Shown: positions 23,795-30,031 of the stretch, piece by piece
Numbering within the stretch: the stretch's first letter is position 1
How the letters are laid out: each line of letters begins with the position of its first letter
Virus record (IMG/VR): IMGVR_UViG_3300032293_000259
Location: 1 to 30,031 of that record
Length of the DNA stretch: 30,031 nucleotides
Strand: one strand, 5' to 3'
Origin: a virus
Position numbers and translations under genes: made by a program
The notes under the pieces: generated by a model
What the model was told of the DNA's origin: nothing
The model's input: only the letters and a program-made list of their open reading frames with translations
Databases searched by the model: none

Positions 23795-25662
23795 CACGAC
23801 ACCTCAAACAACTGCTTACGCGCTGCACCCTTGTAGTGCAGTATCTTCGCATCGTCGGTCTTGTGTTCGGGCAGACATCCGTAGATAAACTCAGGGAACG
23901 TCGCCACTTCGTTCGACTCAGCATAGACACGCAGAGCCTCTTGGTCGCCGTACCACTTGCGGTACTTCGGGTCGAGCGTATTGTAAACCGCTAACAAGTC
24001 CTCCCAGAACTTCGGGCCATCAGTCACCAAAGCACAGAAGACATACGGATACACTTGATCCATCGTCTTTCCCTTGTGCTCGTCAAAGACCAACCCGCGC
24101 AACTCTGTGTTGAATCCACCGTCACAGTTGAACGACCTACGACAAACGGCAACCTCGGCATCGGCAAGCATCATCGCGGGGTCTATCTCGCCCTGCACAA
24201 GCATGTCCGTGTCCAAGAATATCGCCGGACCTTCCATCGCCAACCTAGCGTAAGCCTTGATCCGACCGTGGATTAGCTCGTCCCGGTCTATCTCAATCTC
24301 AAACCTGTCCGACACCCCCATGACATCCGGTGTATCTGTATCTGTACACATGACGATGTACGCATTGGGGTTGTATCGCAGGACAGACTTGACCATCTTC
24401 TGCGGATGAGAGATGTCATCACCCACATGGAAAAACACCACGACCGGCGGGTCTACGTAGCCTCTACGGTGTATCACATAATCTAGTGCATCCTTGACCT
24501 GCTTCAACTGCAAGTCCCACGGCGCGTTCATGTTCTCGCGCTGATATATCCGTACACCGGGGTACCATAGACTCTGATTACCCGCACGGTTATTCCAGTA
24601 CCACAGTTTGTTGGCATCAAGCAGCAAGACCTCCTTGCCCATCGCCCCTGCCAGATGCACCGTGGCGCAAGATGGCGAGATGATGACGTTACATATCTCC
24701 ATGAGCGCAGCGACGTTCTCCAAGTCAAAGAACGTATCGATATGTGTGGTGATGAGGCTCGGGTGAAAGTCCCGCCCTTCCTCTTGCGCCTGACCGTACT
24801 GCAGGTTGATGAACTTGACCCCCGGCTCATCGAGGATGTGCCTGAAATCAGCCAAGGGGACAGACTTGTGTGGCCCGATGACAGGAGCGGTGCTCGTCCA
24901 AGACAGTCCAACGATGACATCGTCTTCCTTCAACCCGTACTCTTTACGCAGCCTCGCCACGCGCTCAGGGTCAGCCTTGACGTAGGAATGCTTCCATGTG
25001 TGAGGCGAAATGTCCCCAACTGAGTCGATGAAGTATTTACCCAGTGAGGCTATGGGGATGTGCGAGTCATGCTCGGACATCTTTACACGAGAGTTGTGCG
25101 TCAAGAACTTGACGTTGTCGGCTTTGCACCCCCGCTGCAACAGGTTCGTCAGGCGCAGGTCCACCATGACCGTGACCTCATCCACTTCCTTGGCAAGAGC
25201 CTCGATGAGCGATGCGTAGAGCAGTTGGTCCCCGATGCCTTGTTCACACCAGATGAGCGGTCGCTTCAAGCCCTTGCCACGCTCCCACTGCGGGTGCTTG
25301 GTGTGCAGCTTCGGAGACTTGAACGTCTTGCTCTGCCACCGTCGCTCGTAGCCTTCCCAACCCTTCTTGAAGTCGCCCATCTGCAGCGAGAGCAGACCCA
25401 TCGTCCACGCCGCATCTGCGTTGTTCGGCTCAAGTTGAGTAGCGATTTCAAAGTGCTGCCGTGCCGACTGCCAACGGTGCATCTCCCAGTGGCAACGACC
25501 GATCTGTAACTCAGCCGCTGTGAAGACTGGCAGTGCATTGTGGATGTTGTTAAGCAGCCCGATGGCCTCGTCATACCGACCTGTGTTGGCGGCATCGAGT
25601 CCTCGTTTGTACAGGTCCTGAGCAAACTCAGGTAGCGTGCGTTGTTTCGTTTCTTCGCTCAC
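23794..25662 (-). CDS. TPR - glycosyltransferase fusion (GT-B heptosyltransferase-like plus GT-A domain)
   Basis: A 622-aa protein from GTG 25662, whose start overlaps the previous stop (GTGA) behind a G-rich ribosome site. Three parts are visible. Residues ~10-115 hold tetratricopeptide repeats (AQDLYKRGLDAANTGRYDEA..., HFEIATQLEPNNADAAWTMG). Residues ~130-390 look like a GT9/heptosyltransferase-like GT-B domain (WCEQGIGDQLLYASLIEAL; later SPSCATVHLAGAMGKEVL). Residues ~400-620 form a GT-A-type domain with DxD (AIFLDTDMLVQGEID). Such TPR-GT fusions act in glycan or protein glycosylation. Having two transferase folds in one chain, followed by a separate GT8-like enzyme, suggests successive sugar additions. 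Specificity cannot be read from sequence. Confidence 0.85.
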   Translation of the reverse strand: MSEETKQRTLPEFAQDLYKRGLDAANTGRYDEAIGLLNNIHNALPVFTAAELQIGRCHWEMHRWQSARQHFEIATQLEPNNADAAWTMGLLSLQMGDFKKGWEGYERRWQSKTFKSPKLHTKHPQWERGKGLKRPLIWCEQGIGDQLLYASLIEALAKEVDEVTVMVDLRLTNLLQRGCKADNVKFLTHNSRVKMSEHDSHIPIASLGKYFIDSVGDISPHTWKHSYVKADPERVARLRKEYGLKEDDVIVGLSWTSTAPVIGPHKSVPLADFRHILDEPGVKFINLQYGQAQEEGRDFHPSLITTHIDTFFDLENVAALMEICNVIISPSCATVHLAGAMGKEVLLLDANKLWYWNNRAGNQSLWYPGVRIYQRENMNAPWDLQLKQVKDALDYVIHRRGYVDPPVVVFFHVGDDISHPQKMVKSVLRYNPNAYIVMCTDTDTPDVMGVSDRFEIEIDRDELIHGRIKAYARLAMEGPAIFLDTDMLVQGEIDPAMMLADAEVAVCRRSFNCDGGFNTELRGLVFDEHKGKTMDQVYPYVFCALVTDGPKFWEDLLAVYNTLDPKYRKWYGDQEALRVYAESNEVATFPEFIYGCLPEHKTDDAKILHYKGAARKQLFEVS

Positions 25663-25787
25663 CAATAGTTCCCCCCTCGTCCGATACTGCCCCGACTGCA
25701 CCGCCAATTAGGTGGCGGCACCCTGCTCCAAGCGTAATGAGCCTCGTGTTCACGACGCTTCCACCAGTTGATCAATGTACGGATCAT
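25659..25787 (-). CDS. 42-aa small gene between methyltransferase and glycosyltransferase
   Basis: A very short gene: ATG 25787 overlaps the methyltransferase stop (ATGA), has a perfect AGGAGG site 5 nt upstream, and its TGA overlaps the GTG start of the glycosyltransferase. The protein is basic and Trp-rich (MIRTLINWWKRREHEAHYAW at the start). Double coupling on both sides is the main evidence that it is translated; function unknown. It also secures the GTG start of the next gene. Confidence 0.6.
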   Translation of the reverse strand: MIRTLINWWKRREHEAHYAWSRVPPPNWRCSRGSIGRGGNYW

Positions 25788-26428
25788 ACGGCCTCCTGTG
25801 CTACGACTTGTAGCAGGGACAACGGGATGGACATAGCGGTCTTCCCGCCATGTGGGCGCGGATAGATGAGCACACGCCCCGGTGACTCCAACATCATCGC
25901 GTTGGCGACACCCTTCTCGATACCCTCAAAGTCATCAAGCACAAAGACCGTGTGCGGAGCCAAGATTTTGTTGAGCGGCTCTTCATCCTGCTGACTCAAG
26001 CGACCATCGAGGTAGACCAGATCGACCTTGACTTCTTTCGATGCCAAGTCAGCAAACATGTCGTGCGACATCGTTTTCGGGTACTGCCTGATATGCGATG
26101 GCAACCCCAACCTGATGTCGTTCGACCCGTCGCAGGTGTAGATATCCGCGTGCACTGAGAGCGCAGCGTCGATGACCCTTGTGGATACGCCGATGAACGT
26201 CCCCACTTCAGCCACCACGTCGGGCTTGAAGAACTTGACTATATTGTACAAGTCCCCCGCATCGTTCTCACCCAACGACCCTGTGTTGTAGTCGGCCTGT
26301 TCCCTGAGATGTTGCTGCTTCTGCACGATGTCTTGGATTTTGCTCCAATCCATGTCGGCCTTCTCGTCGATGATTTGCCAGATTATTTCGCTCAAGCGAC
26401 GGCGACTTAACTGTATGGGGCGAATCAT
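25784..26428 (-). CDS. SAM-dependent methyltransferase (class I, Rossmann type)
   Basis: A 214-aa protein from ATG 26428, overlapping the previous stop (ATGA); a longer frame to 26509 lies inside the upstream gene. The nucleotide-binding loop is VVAEVGTFIGVSTRVIDAAL (motif I). YTCDGSND gives the acidic post-motif, and VDLVYLDGRLSQQDEEPLNKIL corresponds to motif IV-V, followed by VFVLDDFEG. This resembles the methyltransferase/hydroxylase-like family found in glycan-modification clusters. With two glycosyltransferase genes downstream, methylation of a sugar is plausible, but the substrate is unknown. Confidence 0.75.
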   Translation of the reverse strand: MIRPIQLSRRRLSEIIWQIIDEKADMDWSKIQDIVQKQQHLREQADYNTGSLGENDAGDLYNIVKFFKPDVVAEVGTFIGVSTRVIDAALSVHADIYTCDGSNDIRLGLPSHIRQYPKTMSHDMFADLASKEVKVDLVYLDGRLSQQDEEPLNKILAPHTVFVLDDFEGIEKGVANAMMLESPGRVLIYPRPHGGKTAMSIPLSLLQVVAQEAV

Positions 26429-26934
26429 GCGCCCGTCCTCGCGTCTTTCGTCTTCTTCTCTTCTGGATTGCCTTGGTACCTGACCTCGACCTTGGCAACC
26501 GCGTCCCATACCTCGGACAACTCAATCAGGGTGTCGTACTTGCGACGGCACGCCCGAAGCTCAATGAGTGCAGTCTGAATCAGATTCAGCCGCAGCGCAT
26601 CATCACTCATCACATCGTTGATGTGACGGTATCCGGGGAAACCCGAACCCGCCTTGCGATCCTCGATGAGCGAGACCAATGCACGCACCGAAGGCTTCTG
26701 ATCATCGACCGGCTTCAACACAAACAGGCGAATGATCCTGCTTGCGTAAGACAACCGCGCCTGCTCTGCCGCATGACTGTCATCCCACAGACCTTGTTTC
26801 TCAAAGTCCTCCCACAATGCTGAGTCCGTATTGGCTCGGGCAAAGGCCACGATCTGTTCTTGTTTAAGAAACCCCCCGTGTGTTACACGGAGGGCGTCCA
26901 GTTCCTGATTAACTCGTTCACGCAGCGACAACAT
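26425..26934 (-). CDS. Phage protein, unknown function
   Basis: A 169-aa, mostly helical protein from ATG 26934, whose start overlaps the previous gene by 17 nt; the longer frame to 27018 lies within that gene. It reads VNQELDALRVTHGGFLKQEQIVAFARANTD at the start, GSGFPGYRHINDVMSDD in the middle and a charged C-terminus (RYQGNPEEKKTKDARTGA). I do not recognise the family. Overlap with the Cas7/RAMP-like gene upstream suggests they are made together. Confidence 0.65.
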   Translation of the reverse strand: MLSLRERVNQELDALRVTHGGFLKQEQIVAFARANTDSALWEDFEKQGLWDDSHAAEQARLSYASRIIRLFVLKPVDDQKPSVRALVSLIEDRKAGSGFPGYRHINDVMSDDALRLNLIQTALIELRACRRKYDTLIELSEVWDAVAKVEVRYQGNPEEKKTKDARTGA

Positions 26935-27577
26935 CGACCACCTCGCCTTGAATGTCAAACAGACCCCAACCCATGCCCGCACTATTCTTGGAGTCCGGGC
27001 GACCTTCACCGATACCAACCTGCTGACCGACTCGCATCATCAAGTTGATGATGTCATTGTGGCTGAACATATCGCCGTCGTATCGAACACGCACGGTCAT
27101 CTTCCAGTTCTTCCACATCGGACGCACACGGATATCGACCGAACCGTTGTCGTTGCGAGCATACGTCGTGTGACGTTGCGGCTCACCAAAGATCCGAATC
27201 AACGGCGTCTCATCGTCCACATCGTAACCATCCGCCAGAACGAACGCAGCGAGCTTGGCGTGCGTCATCTTGTATCCGACCGTACGACAGGCCGAAATCA
27301 TCGCGTTTCTGAATGCACCGGCTGGCACACCAGACCAACCCTCATGGGTCAAGTGCATCGCACCCGAATACACTTCGTCAAAGTTCTTCGGCTCACGCTT
27401 CTTCTTGCCCGTTGCACGGGAACCTTCCTTCTGCGTAGCAATGATCTGCTCACGCGCTTTCCGACTGAACTTGTTAATCACAAGCGGAGCCGCTCCCACA
27501 ATGTTGATCTCTGCAATCCGAAACTTCGGAGCCGGGATCTCTACCTTTTCAATCTTCGCATTTTCCTTCGTAGCCAT
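26918..27577 (-). CDS. Phage protein with RAMP/Cas7-like glycine-rich pattern, unknown function
   Basis: A 219-aa protein from ATG 27577 (AGAGG 9 nt upstream); a TTG at 27583 is less likely. It begins with a basic strand (KFRIAEINIVGAAPLVINKF). VPAGAFRNAMISACRTVGY follows near residue 88, then IRVRPMWKNWKMTVRVRYDGDMFS and finally VGQQVGIGEGRPDSKNSAGMGWGLFDI. The order 'IP-x-x-x-(L/F)-(K/R)-x-A' followed by a late G-rich G(L/I)G..R....G.G.(F) loop resembles the RNA-binding RAMP/Cas7 fold, and also a family of unnamed phage proteins I recall near replication genes. Remote similarity only; no cas genes are nearby. It stands first after a terminator, so it may have its own promoter in 27578-27626. 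Confidence 0.6.
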   Translation of the reverse strand: MATKENAKIEKVEIPAPKFRIAEINIVGAAPLVINKFSRKAREQIIATQKEGSRATGKKKREPKNFDEVYSGAMHLTHEGWSGVPAGAFRNAMISACRTVGYKMTHAKLAAFVLADGYDVDDETPLIRIFGEPQRHTTYARNDNGSVDIRVRPMWKNWKMTVRVRYDGDMFSHNDIINLMMRVGQQVGIGEGRPDSKNSAGMGWGLFDIQGEVVDVVAA

Positions 27578-27626
27578 TTTCAATTACCTCTGTTGTTAAT
27601 TACTAAACACACTTACTCAACACTCT

Positions 27627-27650
27627 AAAAAAGCCCGAACGATTCCGGGC
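27627..27650 (-). terminator. Intrinsic terminator at the end of the GG-phased tract
   Basis: On the - strand GCCCG (27646-27650) and CGGGC (27633-27637) form a 5-bp GC stem with an 8-base loop, followed immediately by TTTTTT (27627-27632). It would end leftward transcripts coming from the VRR-NUC/DUF3310 genes after they have passed through the repetitive tract. Confidence 0.8.
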
Positions 27651-28088
27651 GTTACCAAACCGTGCCACACCTAGCGTTGCCTGCGATGCTGAACCATGCC
27701 CCACCTTGCCAAACCGTGCCTCACCTCGCCTGCCCGTCCAAACCTCGCGCTGACTCACCTAGCCCGAAGCCGCCATGCCTGCGATTCCTTACCATGCCTT
27801 GTCCAACCGGAACTTGCCCGACGACTCCACGCCTTGCCCGTCCGAGCCTGACCGCGCCTGCGATTCCTTACCTCGCCCCGCAGCGCCAAACCAGTACGCA
27901 CCTCACCTCACCATGCCTGCGATGCCCAACCACACCGGAACATACCCCGCCTAACCGCGCCGCGACGGGCCTTGCCTGCGATACCAAACTGAACCCCACC
28001 ATGTCATGTCATGTCTCGCCACGCCTTGCCTTACCTGCGATGCCAAATCCCACCCTACCTAACCGGGCCTTACCGAACCTTGCCTGCC
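27651..28088 (-). repeat. ~430-nt non-coding tract with GG every five bases and six ATCGCAGG elements
   Basis: In the - strand (mRNA sense), GG or G-led pentamers recur at 5-nt spacing through most of the tract, for example GGCAA-GGTGG-GGCAT-GGTTC and GGCAT-GGTGA-GGTGA-GGTGC. Six copies of ATCGCAGG (+ strand CCTGCGAT at 27680, 27778, 27857, 27916, 27975 and 28034) are spaced 98, 79, 59, 59 and 59 nt. Each GGCATCGCAGG step is 9 rather than 10 nt long, which explains why spacings fall one or two short of multiples of 20. No gene in the operon direction is convincing. The + strand frame that stays open here is a by-product of the C-rich composition. Confidence 0.85.
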
Positions 28089-28091
28089 TTG

Positions 28092-28493
28092 TTACGCTCG
28101 CTTCCTCGCGTCGATCTCGCGCTTGAGATACCACGCAGCCTTCTCCAAGTCCTGCACCGGGTCGGAGTCCTTCTTACCTGCACGGCTCACATACTTCACC
28201 ACGTTACCCAAACGATAGTTCAAGTCCTTCGCTTCGATGAAGTCGATGACTTCAATGCCACCGGCCTTGTAGTGCGGAGGATGGTTCACGGGGTCGGGCT
28301 TCGTTTCACCCGCCCACTCCTCAATTGTCATCTGTTTCGCTTCGGGCTTTACCGCTTCGACTTCCTGCGACTTCTCGCGTTCCTTCCAGATGACAGTCCA
28401 GACATAATTCTTTGAAACACCAAGAGTCTTAGCGATGTAATCCGCGCTCTTACCCTTCGCCAAATAACGGCGAATCTTTGCACTTATTGTCAC
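28092..28493 (-). CDS. DUF3310 phage protein with N-terminal helix-turn-helix
   Basis: A 133-aa protein starting at GTG 28493, overlapping the nuclease stop (GTGA). Residues 1-35 look like a resolvase-type HTH (KSADYIAKTLGVSKNYVWTVIWK). The C-terminal ~65 residues match DUF3310: VNHPPHYKAGGIEVIDFIEAKDLNYRLGNVVKYVSRAGKK...DLEKAAWYLKREI. This domain is widespread in phages and is sometimes annotated as nucleotide-kinase-like, but its biochemical role is not settled. The fusion to an HTH suggests a DNA-binding or regulatory role. It is the last gene before the GG-phased tract and terminator. Confidence 0.92.
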   Translation of the reverse strand: MTISAKIRRYLAKGKSADYIAKTLGVSKNYVWTVIWKEREKSQEVEAVKPEAKQMTIEEWAGETKPDPVNHPPHYKAGGIEVIDFIEAKDLNYRLGNVVKYVSRAGKKDSDPVQDLEKAAWYLKREIDARKRA

Positions 28494-28768
28494 TTGATCA
28501 ACTCCTCTACTTTACTGATATTGGTTTCATCAACTACGAAGGCTCTGCCACCCGCATCTCTGATGCGTTGCATCGCCGCCTCTTGCAAAGCCGTGGGCTT
28601 GTTCCCACCCGCCTTACATTCAATCGCCACGAACGCACCCCGATAACAGACTAAAAAGTCCGGTGTGCCGCTCAATCCATATCCGCCGGTCGCAGGCATC
28701 GCGTAGTACGCGCCCAACTCGTGAAGAACCTTCTTCACCTTGATCTTGATTTTGGCTTCGGGAGTCAT
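28490..28768 (-). CDS. VRR-NUC domain nuclease
   Basis: A 92-aa single-domain nuclease from ATG 28768; an in-frame TTG at 28786 would add six residues. The PD-(D/E)XK core is visible: TGGYGLSGTPDFLVCYRGAFVAIECKAG, with the conserved Gly-Thr-Pro-Asp and Glu-Cys-Lys, then KPTALQEAAMQRIRDAGGRAFVV. Stand-alone VRR-NUC proteins of phages are structure-specific DNA nucleases, probably acting on branched replication or recombination intermediates. No clear ribosome site precedes the ATG, in contrast with most genes here. It overlaps the DUF3310 gene by 4 nt. Confidence 0.9.
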   Translation of the reverse strand: MTPEAKIKIKVKKVLHELGAYYAMPATGGYGLSGTPDFLVCYRGAFVAIECKAGGNKPTALQEAAMQRIRDAGGRAFVVDETNISKVEELIK

Positions 28769-28775
28769 GCCGTCG

Positions 28776-28805
28776 ACGATAAACAAATCTTTACTTACTT
28801 GTCAA
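28776..28805 (-). promoter_or_regulatory. Possible sigma-70-type promoter before the VRR-NUC gene
   Basis: On the - strand a consensus TTGACA (28805-28800) is followed after 18 nt by TATCGT (28781-28776), which matches four of six -10 positions. The ATG begins 8 nt after the -10, so a transcript from here would be nearly leaderless, in line with the missing ribosome site. The -10 is poor, so this is tentative. Confidence 0.3.
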
Positions 28806-28832
28806 CCCCGCTCGCACCGGCTCGCACACGGT

Positions 28833-29030
28833 TTAGAACGGGTCTAAACTCTGCGGCTGCACAGGCTCATCAAGCGGCAGCCCCAACTGTCTCGTCATCT
28901 GCTTGGGCCTACACCACCACTCGCGCAGTTCGTAAAGCTCGCACTCGTGGTCGAAGACCTGTTGCTGAATCCACCCATCGTCGTCCTCAACAGGAACCCA
29001 CCAATCGTTCTGAATCTCGATCATCTTCAT
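28833..29030 (-). CDS. Small acidic phage protein, unknown function
   Basis: A 65-aa acidic, Trp-rich protein (MIEIQNDWWVPVEDDDGWIQQQVF; then LREWWCRPKQM). It starts at ATG 29030 directly after the shared GTGCGAGC junction element, 10 nt after the stop of the upstream gene. It is followed by a ~64-nt gap containing two more copies of that 8-mer. No family is recognised. Confidence 0.6.
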   Translation of the reverse strand: MKMIEIQNDWWVPVEDDDGWIQQQVFDHECELYELREWWCRPKQMTRQLGLPLDEPVQPQSLDPF

Positions 29031-29039
29031 GCTCGCACT

Positions 29040-29312
29040 TCAAGGCTCGTCAATCGAAACCGCCGAGCCACCATCCAACTCCGCCGCCGCGTCCGAATAC
29101 AAGTCAGGCACAGCATCAGGGTCTACAGCAACCGGCTTGGGTAACTCGTAATATGTACCGTCCTTGCTGTGGATACCGACCAGACTCACCCACTCGACCT
29201 CTACTCCGTCGTCCAAGTAGAAATCGAGGGTTGCGCTGAATTCAGCCTTGAACCCCAACGCCCGACTTGTGAACTCGAACGGCGAATGATATTGACGCTT
29301 TTTGCGGCTCAT
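29040..29312 (-). CDS. Small phage protein, unknown function
   Basis: A 90-aa protein: a basic N-terminus (MSRKKRQYHSPFEF), a beta-rich middle (LGFKAEFSATLDFYLDDGVEVEWVSLVGI) and an acidic C-terminus. The ATG overlaps the previous stop within the junction GGAGGTGCGAGCATGA, giving a ribosome site 8 nt upstream. No family is recognised. Confidence 0.65.
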   Translation of the reverse strand: MSRKKRQYHSPFEFTSRALGFKAEFSATLDFYLDDGVEVEWVSLVGIHSKDGTYYELPKPVAVDPDAVPDLYSDAAAELDGGSAVSIDEP

Positions 29313-29485
29313 GCTCGCACCTCCTTTATTTCAACCGTTTCCTCGTCGTACCGCTCGTAGACCCCCGGTTCCGGCAGTACCGAAAACTGCTCATGCGCGG
29401 CCTCGTAAGCCTCGTCCTCGTTCTCCGCCTCAACCGTGAGGGTCTTGTATATCGTGGCTTTGATTGTCACCTCATAGGTTTTCAT
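29309..29485 (-). CDS. DpnD/PcfM-like small phage protein
   Basis: A 58-aa protein from ATG 29485 at a GGAGGTGCGAGCATGA junction. The pattern YEVTIKATIYKTLTVEAENEDEAYEAAHEQF (a beta hairpin followed by an 'A.nedEA.e.a' helix) resembles the small DpnD/PcfM-like proteins found in phages and plasmids, whose role is not established. The C-terminus is EVKEVRA-like because the junction element is translated at the end of the gene. Confidence 0.6.
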   Translation of the reverse strand: MKTYEVTIKATIYKTLTVEAENEDEAYEAAHEQFSVLPEPGVYERYDEETVEIKEVRA

Positions 29486-29670
29486 GCTCGCACCTCCCGG
29501 TTCTTCGGGTCTTGCTCGACCCACCGCATCCACTCACTCAAAGTCTTCCGCGCCTCGGCTCGACTGATCCCAAAAGCCCCTTCAAGATAGGGCGCAGCCC
29601 CGAACATATTGGTCGCCCCGCTCTCACGCAGCCGATTCAAAAACACAAACCGTTCGTCAGTTTCGTTCAT
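29482..29670 (-). CDS. Small phage protein, unknown function
   Basis: A 62-aa helical protein (DERFVFLNRLRESGATNMFGA, then GISRAEARKTLSEWMRWV) starting at ATG 29670 in a GGGGGTGCGAGCATGA junction. The C-terminal pattern is that of a short helical phage accessory protein in which FG(I/L)SRxEA(R)xxLxxWMxW recurs, as I recall from other phages. Its tail ends VRA, encoded by the next junction element. Confidence 0.65.
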   Translation of the reverse strand: MNETDERFVFLNRLRESGATNMFGAAPYLEGAFGISRAEARKTLSEWMRWVEQDPKNREVRA

Positions 29671-29864
29671 GCTCGCACCCCCAGTACTGTTTCAACCGAA
29701 CGCATAGCACGCCGAACCTCAAACTCGGTCAGGCTCGACGCAAAACCTTCAGCCAGTTGCTGCGCCTCACGCATCCTATCCTCACTCGGCGCAGTCACAG
29801 CCAAAAATAATGCTAGTTCCAACGCCTCACGCGGCGTCTGTGGCGTTTTTAATTCGATGGTCAT
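29667..29864 (-). CDS. Small helical phage protein, unknown function
   Basis: A 65-aa protein from ATG 29864 with GAGGG 7 nt upstream; a TTG at 29870 is less likely. Sequence TPREALELALFLAVTAPSEDRMREAQQLAEGFASSL is mostly helical and TPR-like in spacing. The tail ends GVRA within the junction element. No family is recognised. Confidence 0.65.
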   Translation of the reverse strand: MTIELKTPQTPREALELALFLAVTAPSEDRMREAQQLAEGFASSLTEFEVRRAMRSVETVLGVRA

Positions 29865-29866
29865 GT

Positions 29867-30031
29867 TCAACCCTCCCTCAAGAAATACTTGCGCCCGTTG
29901 TCGTCATCATGCAAGTCCTCGTCCTCGTAAAACTCGGTGTCGTAGTCCCAGATTTCCACATCCACACCGTCCGGTGCTTGGATAACCTCGGGGATGCCCC
30001 CGTTGATGGTGATGATCACTCGCTTCTTGTC
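29867..30031 (-). CDS. Partial small acidic phage protein (5' end outside window)
   Basis: An open frame from the right edge to TGA at 29867-29869 encodes 54 residues: KKRVIITINGGIPEVIQAPDG, then DVEIWDYDTEFYEDEDLHDDDNG and a KYFLREG end. The very acidic second half and the INGGIPEV start resemble a small protein I recall from other phages; function unknown. Its start lies beyond the window. The downstream ATG follows 2 nt after its stop. Confidence 0.7.
   Translation of the reverse strand, partial: DKKRVIITINGGIPEVIQAPDGVDVEIWDYDTEFYEDEDLHDDDNGRKYFLREG

Larger units (their letters stand above)
28809..29678 (-). repeat. Six copies of the 8-mer GTGCGAGC at gene junctions
   Basis: On the - strand GTGCGAGCATGA occurs at 29678-29667, 29493-29482, 29320-29309 and 29038-29027, each time ending in the start codon of a small gene (ATG in ATGA). 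Two further GTGCGAGC copies (28827-28820 and 28817-28810) lie in the gap before the VRR-NUC gene. In three cases the element encodes the Val-Arg-Ala end of the preceding protein; at 29038 the preceding gene has already stopped, so conservation is at DNA/RNA level. Confidence 0.85.

Noticed and set aside
27662-28126. Open frame of 154 codons on the + strand
   Set aside because: It lies inside the GG/CC-phased tract, antisense to the operon, with no ribosome site. The C-rich five-base lattice lacks stop codons by composition. The peptide is a Pro/Cys/Leu/Ala-rich by-product.
1-30031. tRNA, rRNA, insertion sequences, integrase or attachment sites
   Set aside because: I saw no tRNA-like TTCRA/anticodon arrangement, no transposase or integrase motif, and no flanking inverted repeats; a dedicated RNA scan was not possible.

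Overview
The window looks like part of the genome of a tailed double-stranded DNA bacteriophage (or a prophage). It is gene-dense, with ATGA/GTGA/TGATG stop-start overlaps and strong AGGAGG-type ribosome binding sites. It carries Q/A/G-rich virion-type proteins, one giant multidomain protein, a full phage DNA replication module and many tiny unnamed genes. I see no rRNA, tRNA, integrase, terminase or lysis gene. The host cannot be named from sequence alone; base composition and gene style suit a Gram-negative bacterium.

Layout: two convergent blocks. Positions 1-10647 (+ strand) hold four consecutive genes: the 3' part of a virion-type protein with a tandem decapeptide repeat, a Q-rich protein, a 594-aa protein with a coiled coil, and a 2336-aa polyvalent protein with an HEILH zincin motif. 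From 30031 back to 10644 everything is on the - strand. Reading in the direction of transcription: (a) tiny genes sharing a repeated GTGCGAGC junction element; (b) a VRR-NUC nuclease and a DUF3310 protein; (c) a ~430-nt non-coding tract with GG spaced every five bases, ended by an intrinsic terminator; (d) a Cas7/RAMP-like protein of unknown role, a methyltransferase, a 42-aa gene, a TPR-glycosyltransferase fusion and a second glycosyltransferase; (e) about ten small genes; (f) the replication cluster: family A DNA polymerase, SNF2 helicase, Cas4-like nuclease, a probable ssDNA-binding protein, a helix-turn-helix protein, and a primase-helicase. The blocks meet tail to tail with overlapping stop codons.

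The most striking feature is the DNA polymerase. Its exonuclease half and its polymerase half are separate genes. The first ends in an intein N-segment (Cys1, TxxH block); the second begins with an intein C-segment (ends HN, then Ser). An HNH homing endonuclease gene lies between them in a third frame. This is the 'fractured gene' layout, in which a split intein is expected to join the halves by protein trans-splicing. The joined extein would be a ~620-aa polymerase with all exonuclease and polymerase motifs.

How the genes work together (inference): primase-helicase, polymerase, ssDNA-binding protein, SNF2 helicase and nucleases would copy and process the phage genome; the + strand block builds the virion and its internal/ejected proteins; the glycosyltransferase and methyltransferase genes probably modify a surface glycan of host or virion.
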